Positions 1-12,300 of a DNA stretch of 64,000 nucleotides are shown here, piece after piece. A program made the translations under genes and the position numbers. This DNA is from Liquidambar formosana (lineage: Eukaryota; Streptophyta; Magnoliopsida; Saxifragales; Altingiaceae), in the NCBI GenBank assembly GCA_039720395.1, contig CM077820.1, positions 15,771,848 to 15,835,847 of the forward strand. The letters run 5' to 3'. The stretch's first letter is position 1; each line of letters starts with the position of its first letter. The notes under the pieces were generated by a model. It had not been told where the DNA came from and searched no databases. It was given only the letters and a program-made list of their open reading frames with translations.

Positions 1-1852
1 TTCTTGAAGAAATTCTTCCCAGAGGTTTACAGTAAGATGAAAGATAACACCAGCGTTAGCAACTACTGCAAATTCGACAGCCAACTGTTAACCTCTTTCA
101 CGTCCTCTCTCTACCTAGCTGGCCTTGTTGCTACCTTCTTGGCTTCATCAGTCACTAGAAAATTTGGGCGCAAGCCATCGATTGTAATCGGTGGAGTTGC
201 ATTCCTCGCGGGTTCAGCTCTTGGTGGTGCAGCTTCTAACGTCTACATGCTAATATTTGGTCGTCTTTTCCTTGGAATTGGGGTTGGTTTTGCAAATCAG
301 GTAGTGTGCGTGCTCCATTTACTCTTTTCTCTTTGGAAAATGTTTTATACCATAACTACCAAGTTCTAACAAATAGGGCTAAACAGTCCACCTTATACTA
401 TAGACATGGGAGTATAGACATAGGACTCTGAAACAAGGGGTGAGAGTGGTATACTGCTCTAGTTTTGCTGTTGGATCTCAGCAAAACAATGTCTCTCATG
501 ACTAATTGACTATAAATGTATAGTGATTATTTGGACCGACTTAATGTCCAAAATTTCATTTGTGCATGCGGAAAATCAGTGCTTTTAAAACCAAAACAGA
601 TGTTGGACCATGAAAGGGGCCAGTGCAGGTCAATTCATCATTCATGCTCGCCATCACCTGTGATGTTATAAGCAAAATGTTGTATCCTAATGCCATTAAA
701 TAAATGAACAATTAGGGGTGGGGAATATTAGCATTTTGGGGTTAGTTTTTTCTTTATCAATCTACTTGTTCTGCAATCTGCAGTCAGTCCCACTGTATCT
801 CTCAGAAATGGCACCAACCAGACACAGAGGAGCAATCAGCAATGGCTTCCAATTCAGTATCGGCATTGGAGTTCTATCAGCAAACCTTGTTAACTATGGT
901 ACCCAAAAGATCAAAGGCGGCTGGGGCTGGCGAATCTCCTTAGCCTTGGCGGCTGTCCCAGCTTCAGTCCTGACACTTGGTGCACTTTTCCTCCCAGAAA
1001 CACCTAACAGCCTAATCCAACGGAGCAGAGTTGACGATCATCAAAAGGCCAAGCTGATGCTGCAACGTGTTCGAGGCACCTCTGATGTCCAAGCCGAGCT
1101 CGATGACCTTATCCAAGCAAGTTCCATATCAAAAACCATCGACCACCCATTCAAGAAAATCATTCAAAGAAAATATAGGCCTCAACTAGTGATGGCAGTA
1201 GCTTTACCATTTTTTCAACAAGTGACTGGAATCAACGTCATTGGATTTTATGCTCCCATTCTTTTTCGAACCACTGGATTGGGTGAGAGCGCGTCTCTCA
1301 TGTCATCTGTGGTGATTGGAATCATAGGTAACATCGGTTGCTTCATATCGATGTTGATAGTGGACAAACTTGGCCGAAGAACTCTGTTTATAGTTGGAGG
1401 AATTCAAATGTTAGTCTCACAAATAATCGTGGGAGGAGTAATGGCATCTCAGCTTGGTGATCACGGCGGGATAAGCGAAGGCTATGCATTGCTAGTTTTG
1501 ATTTTGATATGTATATATGTGACAGGGTTCAGTTGGTCATGGGGTCCGTTGGGATGGTTGGTTCCGAGTGAGATATTTCCACTCGAGATACGATCGGCCG
1601 GGCAAAGTATTACGGTGGCAGTGAACTTTATCTTCACTTTCGTCGTAGGCCAAACATTTCTATCAATGCTTTGCCACTTCAAGGCAGGGCATTTTCTTCT
1701 TTTTCGCCGGGTGGGTGGTGGTGATGACTGGGTTTGTGTACTATCTGTTGCCAGAAACTAAGAATGTGCCTATTGAACAAATGGAAAGAGTGTGGAGGGA
1801 GCATTGGTTTTGGAAGAGAATTGTGGGGGAAGAGAGTAAGATGGATTCCTAA
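1..1852 (+). CDS. Hexose/H+ symporter, HEX6/STP type, copy 1 (5' partial, frameshifted)
   Basis: Plasma-membrane MFS sugar transporter that imports hexoses with protons. Visible exons are 1-300 (5' part lies outside the window) and 784-1852, joined in phase 0 to read ...[16 protein letters not shown]. Family marks include GRKPS between early membrane helices, PETPNSL at the mid-loop, [25 protein letters not shown], the [21 protein letters not shown] stretch and PETKNVP near the C-terminus. It is strongly similar to copy 2 downstream, so the pair is a tandem duplication. One G too many at 1687-1689 (AGGGC where copy 2 has CGGC) shifts the frame in the last membrane region and creates an early stop at 1759-1761. 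The old frame continues intact to TAA 1850-1852, so either this is a very recent lesion or the base is an assembly error. Family assignment is certain; the exact STP orthologue is not. Confidence 0.9.
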
Positions 1853-2864
1853 TTCAGATGAAATTTTGAATTCATTGCTGAACTTGATACATTCTTGTAT
1901 CTAGATTTTACTCCGTCACCTCAACTTGTGGTTACAAGTTGGGAAAGATATTGACGTGTTCCAAGTATATATTCTCTATATGTGCATCAGGAGAATGGTT
2001 CCAAATTTGAAGAGGGGGCCTCTTTGAAAGCCAATGCTCAACTCTTGCACTATGTATCAGGCGGTAGTCCTCTCGTGAATTGACTCCATGACTTTTGTCA
2101 CATGTGAAGAGCCGTATGGAAATTGCCTTTTCCTTCATGGATTATAATTTTTGCTCACTTTTTTCTCTCTCTAAACTTTTAAATTAATTTTCATAGCAAC
2201 ATAATCAAGTCGATCTCTTGGTCAAGGAATATATGAGATTCCCCTTCAATAATTGTGGGAGTGATCATATATATATATATATATAATCATCCATAATTAG
2301 TTAAGTCGATCTCTCGGTCAAGAAATATAAGATTCTAGCTACTTCAAATTGAGGAAGTGATCTTATTTTATGAGTATATAAATATCTCGAGAGTTATTCA
2401 AGTATGAGATATCTTGAACTTTCTCAGACGATCATGTACAATCGTGTATAGATAATGTTTGCACATTTACATGTCTATGTATATGGACCATAAACGATCG
2501 TAATCGTACTGATTTTCTAAAATATCTCACACATGATCAAAACTATACACTTAAGAGTTTTCTCTTTTTAAGACACTATTATTGATGGTTTTTGTTTGGT
2601 TATGTTATATTACGTGTCTGACAGTGAAGCCGGCCACAAGGCTACAAATCTTCAACTACAATAGTCAACACAACGTGCTCATATAGTCCAAAGGAAAGTT
2701 ATGATACTATTATTACACAATGCCCATATATATTGATGCTCATCTCTACCAGTCAAGGAAGACTGCTCTTTCCCTCACCTAGCCTCTACTTCTAATGCAA
2801 ATGCTACTACTACTATCCATCAATCTCTCTTGTCCCGTGTGCGTGAGCTTGGCCGGGAGAAACC
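1853..2864. other. Intergenic spacer between the two hexose carriers
   Basis: No gene is seen. It holds the 3' flank of copy 1, a (TA)n run near 2267-2284, and two diverged direct copies of about 60 bp (about 2206-2267 and 2302-2363, both beginning TCAAGTCGATCTC/TTAAGTCGATCTC). The promoter and leader of copy 2 should lie in the last few hundred bases, but I see no feature there I would defend. Confidence 0.5.
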
Positions 2865-2865
2865 A

Positions 2866-3312
2866 CTGGCAGTGGGATTTGTGATAGCGAACGAGGGGAG
2901 GCAGTACAATGGGAGGATAACTCTATTTGTTGTGTTATCATGTATGATGGCTGCCATGGGAGGACTCCTCTTTGGCTACGAGATTGGAATTTCAGGTTTT
3001 TCTTTCTACAAATTAATTAATCTTCCTTTTAAACATTACTTTTTGAAGAGATATGATCAACCTATGGACAACCCATTGATTCATATACGCCGGTTGTTAT
3101 ATGCAAAAAGTTTATTTTTTGAAAGGTGTTATAGTTCACTAGTTTTCGCATACAATTGGGGTCTATTTGGATGTCTAATTCGAAATTAGACAATTTAAGA
3201 TATTTTACATAGTATCAAATGCACAAATTCATCACCTTGAATTAAGATATTTAAAACATTTGGAGTATGTAGTTCTTTCTTTCTTTCTTTCTTTCTTTCT
3301 TCTTCTTCTGTT

Positions 3313-3343
<31 letters not shown>

Positions 3344-6300
3344 CAAGGAATCTAGTTGATATTATAGGATCAATTTTAAGAAATTTATGAAATGCCATTT
3401 ATAGTTATGAAGATGACTACTATTTTCTTGAATTTAACAATTCAAGGTGATGTATTTGTGCCTCTAATATTGTGCAAAATACCTTGAATTGCCTTATAAT
3501 TTCAAATTGGACACCCTAAGAAGCCATCAGTTATTCACATGTTTTATTTCTACCACAAGTCCACAATGCTAGCCTACATCAAGTTTCTGCCAATTTCTTG
3601 TAGCTTACTCTATGTGAACTGAATTTGCTTCGAATCTTCACCGTGATGTCCAGGATCCTCCTCCGTTACTAGGTTACAAAACCATTATCAAACATTTGCC
3701 AGACTTTTGTAGTTTTCTTTTCTTGTTATTATTTGCATTTTACTTCTAAATTTCTTAACGTACTAATTAATCATGATTTGACAAAATATCAACGGTGAGA
3801 ATATAAAAAAGCCCAATGATAATCAATGTACGTAGCTACCAACAGTTAAGAGTCATGCATCGACATATCATATATGAGTAGTGCTCCTACATAGCTGCAT
3901 GTACCAACTCACATATGTGGCTGATAAGATGGCACATCGTCACATATAAAACACAATAAATCATCTAATTTGTTATGTGAGTTGGTACAAAAAATTAGTT
4001 CATTTTCCATCCTATATATGCTTTCTAAGCCTAATGGACGTGCTTACAAAGATCAAGATCTTTCGAAGCGGCCCATCTTGGGTTCAGCCCAAAGGGGTCA
4101 AGCTTCTTAAGTTGTGTTAGAATTCCCATGAAAATTAAGGAAAATAGCATCATTTTGGGGTTCCTTAGACCAAAATCTTTAATGGACTGAGTGGGGTTAC
4201 TTTTGAAAACAAAATAAAACCATATGAGCTTTCGTGTTTTGAAATGAATGGTAAAAAAAAGGATGTTTAGCTTCACCGTGTGGCGGCATTGGGTGGGCTT
4301 GGATTCGAAATTTGTCTGATTTTAGCTGTACGACCCAAGACCGAGGCTCGTAGCCCAATAAAAACCAAAAATGGGAATGTGGCCCATGGGTTGTGGCCCA
4401 ATCAAGATGAATAACGTCATTCCGGGGTTCCTTATCCTTAGCCCTTAAAGTTCCTAGTTTTTAGGCATTTTAATTGGCAGAAGTACAGGCTATAGTGAGG
4501 TGGAAAATACTTATTGATCCATGTGCATCCCAAATTTTATTAGTGCATCGGCCAATAAGATGGATCAAGGTTATCATGGTTTTAGCTAGCCAGCCAGTTA
4601 AGTTGCCATAATCATTTCTTCTTCTTCTTCTTCTTCTTTTATTTTTTATTTTTTTTATTTTTTTAATCATAGGAAATTATATATAAAGTCCCCTCCTTAT
4701 AAGGTTAACCTAATCTAATTTTACGTTAGGTCATCCTTTAAAACTATACATGTGATTCATATCTTACGAAATCAACCATTGGATTAAATAATCTTAATTA
4801 TTATGTAGATGATGCATACCAAAAATCAAGTTAATCCGAGACTGATTGCTATTTGATCAAAAAATTACATTTTTTAATCGATGACAATCGCTCATTTTGA
4901 ACATTTATGAATGAAGTAATTCTCAATCTCTGATCAAATTGATTTTTGGTATGCCTGACCTTCACATGAAGTAGATCTAATTTGATGATTGGTTTTGAAA
5001 AATAAAAATCAGAGATAGAGTTTTAGAGGGTGAACTAAAATAAAGTTAGGTTAAATTCATCTTATAAAAAGGAGACTATATATATATATATATATTAGGA
5101 ACTAAATTGATTTCATGGTTTATAATCAATACGTTGAATTCGATCAATGATTAGATTCAAACCCCTGCCTGTCACTCCATCCACACTCATGTAGATGGTT
5201 TAATTTTACATTTTCAAATATGACGGCTCCATTAAATACATTGATAGCAAATTAACAAGATATGGCGATTTTGTTTTGAGCAATGATATGCCAACAAATG
5301 TAAAAAATTAAAATCAGGTGGTCTTGAATAATCATTAATAAAAATGAGTGACCCAACTATTTAGATTGTTGGAATTAAATCCATGAGATAACTTCTAATT
5401 GTTGGAATATTAGCAAAATAGCATATATAATAACAGAAGTTACGTACCTTGCACTAAATAGAGTTAATCCCGATCCAGTTAGTAAATAGTAAAATAATAG
5501 AATTAATACGAGTTACCTTACATAAAATAAAGTCAATCCCAATCTAATTAAGAGGCGCGATAACGCTTCTTAAAGATAGTTGAAGCCTCCCATACGTACA
5601 AGGGATTTTGGTAACTCTATCTTCGGGATTCAACTTAGCTCGGACTCAGATCCATTCCTCTATGATCTTGCACTAATCGGCAGGAACCAAATACCTTCAA
5701 CTTCTTTTCAAGATGCCCAACACAAACTCAAAACATATAGTAGTTAAGTATTAGATAGAACTCTTAACTTGGAACCTCAAGGTCACATCAAAAGTAACCA
5801 CAAGTTGGTTCTCTAAAAAACTTCTTAAATAATATACCCAACATCCTATATATAGGAGAATTGATAGCTTATAAGAAAAGTAATAGGTTACTTGTAAGAC
5901 TCAAACTTTTAGTCATTAATACAAAGATTCCATCTTATCCATAAAAGATTCTATCTTATCCAGAAAAGATTTGATCTTATCCAAAAGTCTATCTAATAAA
6001 GATTTGATCTTATCCAAAAAGGATTTGATCTTATCTAAAAAGATTCGATCTTATCCAAAAAGATTTTTAAAAAATAAAATAATAAATCAGCTAATTTAAA
6101 TCATTTCCAACAATCCCACACTTGATTTAAATTAATAAAATCAATACGAAAATAATAACAATGGGCATCTAGGAAAGTCATGTGCATAAATGAAGGTGTC
6201 TTCAGGACTTGAACCTCCACTTAGTATAAACATATCAAAATTTATCAGAAAACTTAAGTGGACATGCCTTGAACTTAAGGACCCATGCAGACAAACCAAA

Positions 6301-9300
6301 CATGTCATACACATATTCCTTTCAGAGGTTATTGTACTTCTAAAGCTGGCACCTTTTGAGTCTGTGCCGAATCCCATTTTACTGAGTGATCTGGAGACAA
6401 CCTGTTATCTCCTTTGAAGTGACTAGCTTCAACACTAAAAAAGGTAAGTCTATCAAGAGTGCATCCTGTAACACTCCTATCCACACGATATATAGACTTA
6501 TTAAGAGAAATTAAATTATCAACCTCTCACAATTCACAGGACTCATCTGCAAGGAAACCAACCGCAGGAATTGCACTAACTCATCATAGGAATAGACTCA
6601 ATTTCATAAATTTAGTGCACATGATCGTGTCAAAATCAATTACCCGTAGGATGCAAAAATTTGTATATAGTGGTAGTACGGGTGTCGTAACACAGGGACT
6701 GTACTAGGATTATTTTAATTTTGAAAACTGAATACTAAAATAATTCAAAAAGATGATTTTTGTAGTTTTGAACTCTATGGAATGCAAGCAAAATAAATTT
6801 ATATTTTTTTCAAGAAAAGAAATACTTAGGGTCTCGAATCCACCACTAATCTTGTATAAAAATGCACTTATTGTAACGTGTTTCAAGAAGTTATTATTTG
6901 GTATGAGCAAGACTCATTGTAGCTACAAGCCCAATGACATCATCAAGAAAGGTTCATATATTTGTAAATTAAGCATAACTCATCAAAGATATAGCATGAA
7001 CTGTCTCACCTACTCTACTCTAAACTAATTTGTGAGCACGACTCATCTTGTCTAAGCATGAATCATCTTAATTTCCAAATATATATACAATGAAAACCAT
7101 TGCATAACCATTGTATTTAAAATCACAGAAATTAAACACAATTTGAGATAAAAACACAAAAACCAATTGTATCAATAATACAATCCTCATAGTTATGCAA
7201 TCCTCATACACAAATAATCAAATCAACAACACAATACAATAAAATACACAATACTTGATTAGGGCTTCATCTCCCCCCTAAGACAAAGATTAGTTGGCCA
7301 TGTAGATAACCAAGAACTAGTCTCTCCCCTTTGCCGTCTTTGTACCTCCTCCTATTTTCCTCTCCTTTTTTCCTTTTGTTATGTGAATTCCCTTGGTATT
7401 TATAGGAGATGGGGGAAGGATCCAGCTGATCCTACAAGTTAAAAGCAATGCCCACTTTCTTTGAATTCTTGGCTGCCCATGTTCTCACTTTGACAAATAC
7501 TGCTAGATTCAGATTTTTGCAAATAAGTCCACTTCCAGCTCATTTTTGACTTGGAAGACGTTTAAATCAGGAAATGCCATAAACTAAACAATTGTAGTTC
7601 TTTAAGTCCTCTTTCCAGAGCCACAAATTTCACCTAAATCGGATATGGGAATCACAAGTTATGGCCAGATTACCAAAACTTGGTCAATCTGTCCAGATTT
7701 GCTGCTGATTTTGGGATCATGAATTTCTTTGCCTAACTTTGAATTTCAGCTGCTCAAATCTTCAAAATTGTTGACCCAACTCTTGTTGCAGCTCCATGAA
7801 ATTTTAGGTAGGTGAGAAACCCATTTCAAGTTGCATTTATTAGCTTAAGTAGTCCTGATTGTCATCTTTTCTGGTTTAAACTCAACAGCCCTGCAATAAA
7901 TCAAGAACACTTTAAACACTATAATAAAATAATTAGAAAATATAAATTAGGGAGTAATTTCAATGAATATTTTGTACTTATTAGCACACACAACGGTTGT
8001 TTCTTAGCTTGTTTTTCTCATTGAACCTGAGAATTCTCATCAGGTTGGGTTCCCACTAAGTACAACTCAATTACAGGCTTTCTGTCCCATTCCCCTCGAT
8101 GAAGCTAAGATAAAATATCTCCCAAAACACTTAGTTAAGGGATCAGCCAAATTCTCCTTGGACTTCACATATTGTATATCAATAATATCATCAGAAATAA
8201 AGATAAGTCCCTTCCAAGATTATGCATAAGACGAATTGGTCTAGATTTCCCATTATAGATCTCAATATATGCTTTAAGCATAGCAAATTGATTATCATAA
8301 CATATGGTAATTGCTAATCCTGGCTTATTCCATATTGGTATGTCTACCAATAAATTCTCAGCCATTCTACTTCCTCTCCCACGAATGAGAGTTCTATAAA
8401 CTCTAATTCCATAGTAGAATGAGCTATACTGCCAAAGTGAAAATCTATCTAGTTATGGATGTCCTGTCATCTAAAGATGAATTCCATATTGTATCACTGT
8501 ACTCTTCAAGTACAGTAGGGAACCTCCCATAACGCAACATATAATGCATTGTGCCTTTCAAATATCTCAAAACTCTACTCAATGCAGTGTACTGCTCTTT
8601 AGCAGGATTGCTTGTGTTTCTACTCAGTTTTCCTACTGCATACATGATATCCAACCTTATGCAGTGCATTGCATCAATAATCTGAGAATATTTGAGTTGA
8701 GATACACATTTGCTTTCATTCATTTTTAACTTGATGCTAGAATCATAAGTAGTTGGTGTCGGAGAACAATCAAAATAATCAAATCTCCTAAGAATTTTCT
8801 CAACATAATTTGATTGTGAGAATGCAATCCCACTATCAGTTCTGAGTATTTTGATTCTAAGAATGACATAAGCTTCTCTAAGATCCTACATATCAAAATT
8901 TGATGACAAGAACTTCTTTGTTTCACTGACACACTCAAGATATGTGCCAAAATAGCATATCATCTGCATAGAAACATATGATTACTCCAGAATTGCCATC
9001 AAATTTGCTATAGACGCATACAGTTGCCCCATTTATTTGATAACCATTCTCAAGAAGCGTTCTCCTGTATTTCTCATGCCACTGCTTTGGTGCCTGTTTC
9101 AGCCTATATAAATACTTGACTGATTTGCAAACTTTCTTCTCATTCCTAAGCTGAATCAAGACCTTCTACTTTAAGTTCCCCATTTTAAGAATGTAGTCTT
9201 CACATCCATTTGATGAATGATCAGATTATTTACAGCAACCAAAGCTATCATCAACCTTTAAATATTTTATCGACTATACATCGTAAAGAATTGAAATTCT

Positions 9301-12300
9301 AATTTGTTTCAATTCATGAATAGGATTAGTATAGATAAAAATCAAGTATTTCGCACCATGAACGACATAAAAATTATGGCTGATATTTGGATGGAAGCAA
9401 ATATTTTGATAAAAATCAAAATTCTTTCTCGGGCCCATCTATCGATTAAAAGATTTAACCACGAAATAGCATAACTTCTGTCATTAAAACTACTAAATTT
9501 GTCTAGTCTAGACAATATGTCTAACTCAAACATTTAAAAAAAGACATGCTTACCAAGCAAGTCACCAAATACAAGATTCTTCCTGATGTAAAAGACATAC
9601 AAGACTTCTATGGGAAGAATTATATTTTTAGAGTCAAACTCAAGCTCAAAGGTGTCTTCCCCACAATTATAGATGAGGAAGTTCCCACAAGATGTTCATC
9701 TCACCCCCACTAGTTCATAGGTATAGAACATGCTTTTGTCACCACATATGTGAAAGGTGGCACTAGTATCAATCCACCACTTAATATTTCCATTGACAAT
9801 AGTAATTTCATTCATGAGAATACTAAACATGTCATCCTGCCTAATAATTTTGTATATGTTGTTTTGGCATCTTATGTATCCCAATAATGGGAATTCTTTT
9901 CATAATACTAAATAAATTCATATAGTTCAAGTCCGAGAGAAGTAAAGTAACTACAAGACTCGATTATTTTCAAATTGATGCAATGAGAGCAAAATATCTT
10001 CAAAATGAAGCTACGAGAGTAAACTATCTTTAAATTGAAGCTACTATAGGGAGACAAGTATCTTCAAATTGTTGGAATTAAATCCATGAGATAACTTCTA
10101 ATTGTTGGAATATTAGCAAAATAGCATATATAATAACAGAAGTTACGTACCTTGCACCAAATAGAGTTAATCCCGATCTAGTTAGTAGCAAAATAATAGA
10201 ATTAATACGAGTTACCTTACATAAAATAAAGTCAATCCCAATCTAGCTAAGAGGCGCGATAACGCTTCTTGAAGATAATTGAAGCCTCCCATACGTGCAA
10301 GGGATTTTGGCAACTCTATCTTCGGGATTCAACTTAGCTCGGACTCAGATCCGTTCCTCTACAATCTTTCACTAATCGGCAGGAACCAAGTACCTTCAAC
10401 TTCTTTTCAAGATGCCCAACACAAACTCAAAACATATAGTAGTTAAGTATTAGATAGAACTCTTAACTTGGAACCTCAAGGTCACATCAAAAGTTGGTTT
10501 TCTAAAAAACTCCTTAAATAACATACCCAGCATCCCTATATATAGGAGAATTGATAGCTTATAAGAGAAGTAATAAGTTACTTGTAAAACTCAAACTTTT
10601 AGTCATTAATATAAAGATTCCATCTTATCCATAAAAGATTCTATCTTATCCAGAAAAGATTTAATCTTATCCAAAAGTCTATCCAATAAAGATTTGATCT
10701 TATCCAAAAAGGATTTGATCTTATCTAAAAAGATTCGATCTTATCCAAAAAGATTTTAAAAAAACAAAATAATAAATCAGCTAATTTAAATCATTTCCAA
10801 CATAGCTTGCTATTGCCATCTGAAAGTTCTATATATCAACAATTGTCCTAGCTGCATCTAAGAATTATAGACATTTTGTTAGAGTGTCCGACATGTATCA
10901 GACACGACATTCTTTCCGCACGCTTCTAACACGGCACATATCTATTTCTATCTATTTTTCTTCTTTTCCTTTTTCTTTTTGTCCTATTCTATTAGTGAAT
11001 AACTCCACATACGTTTCCAAAAATAATACATAAAAATACATTTTGAATATGGATGTTATGCAACATAATATTATTTAGTCATATATATAAAATATATACT
11101 TTATCAATAGTGTGTTATCACTATATCATATCCTAAATTTTGTAGATTTATTGTGTTGGCGTGTCTGTATCGTTTTGTAACATGTCACGTATCATGTGTT
11201 GGTATCCGTGCTTCTTAAACGTACATCATATAAACCTTACATGCTAAACCACCAAACAATTTTTTTATGGTAATAGGACCATCTGAGTTGTTGTCCCTTT
11301 CCAATAGCCAAAGTTAAATAAATCGATCTACAAGTGAAGATACTTCAAATTTTCATTCCAAATCCATTATATTTTTGAAACCTCAGAAATTTCCGTTTTC
11401 TTCAGCCCATCTAATTAATATCAATCATCATCATCATTAGAAAAATAATAATAATAATTGTTGTTATTAAGGGCTAATTAATATTCAAATCATTTGAGGA
11501 AAATGTTCGAAATATTTGTTAACTTGGGCAAGTAATTGTGAAGGTGGCGTGACCTCCATGGAGCCATTCTTGAAGAAATTCTTTCCAGAGGTGTACACTA
11601 AGATGAAAGAAGACACCAACATTAGCAACTACTGCAAATTTGATAGCCAACTCTTAACCTCCTTCACGTCCTCGCTCTATGTTGCTGGCCTTTTCGCTTC
11701 CTTCTTCGCCTCATCCGTCACTAGGGCCTTTGGGCGCAAACCATCAATCCTTCTCGGAGGGGCTGCATTCCTCGCAGGCGCTGCGCTTGGCGGGGCAGCT
11801 TTTAACGTGTACATGCTAATATTCGGTCGTGTTCTGCTTGGAGTGGGGGTTGGTTTTGCTAATCAGGTACTGTGCTTCATTTACTCTTTTCTTTGGGGAA
11901 TGCTTCATAACATGACTTCTTAACAAATAGGACCAAACCTCCATGTAGCTTGTTGGTTTGCATGTGTTGTACATTCGAGTCACAAGTCAGGGGTTTGAGG
12001 CTTCACAGAGAGAGCAAAACAGAAAACAAAAAACAAAGCAAGAAAAATAAAATAAATAAAAAAAATTAGGGCTTAATGCGGCCACCTTACACTACAAATT
12101 TAGGATTGATCAATGTTAAGCACACAAAAAAACTTATCATACTAGTCCATGACTTGCTAACATGGAGTAGATGATTCTTATATGAATTCAAAACGAAGAA
12201 TAATTAAAGATGGAAATTTAATTAGTTAAATGGGTATTTTTGCCTTTAAGCATTAATACATGAGATAAGGGTACTTAGTCCAAATATTAGGGGCTGTTTG

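Larger units (their letters stand above)
5367..10802 (-). mobile_element. Ty1/Copia LTR retrotransposon, degenerate, nested in an intron
   Basis: Two direct repeats, TGTTGGAATT...TTCCAACA, at 5367-6112 and 10070-10802 bound a 5.4 kb element in reverse orientation inside intron 1 of hexose carrier copy 2. Flanking 5-mers TAGAT (5362-5366) and TAGCT (10803-10807) are a near-perfect target duplication. A purine-rich tract (AAGTGTGGGAT on the minus strand) directly precedes the element's 3' LTR at 6113-6123. Minus-strand fragments of protease, reverse transcriptase and RNase H run in Copia order. Integrase is not recognisable and the coding region is broken by stops and shifts, so the element is non-autonomous. 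An initiator-tRNA primer site is not visible next to the 5' LTR. Confidence 0.9.
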
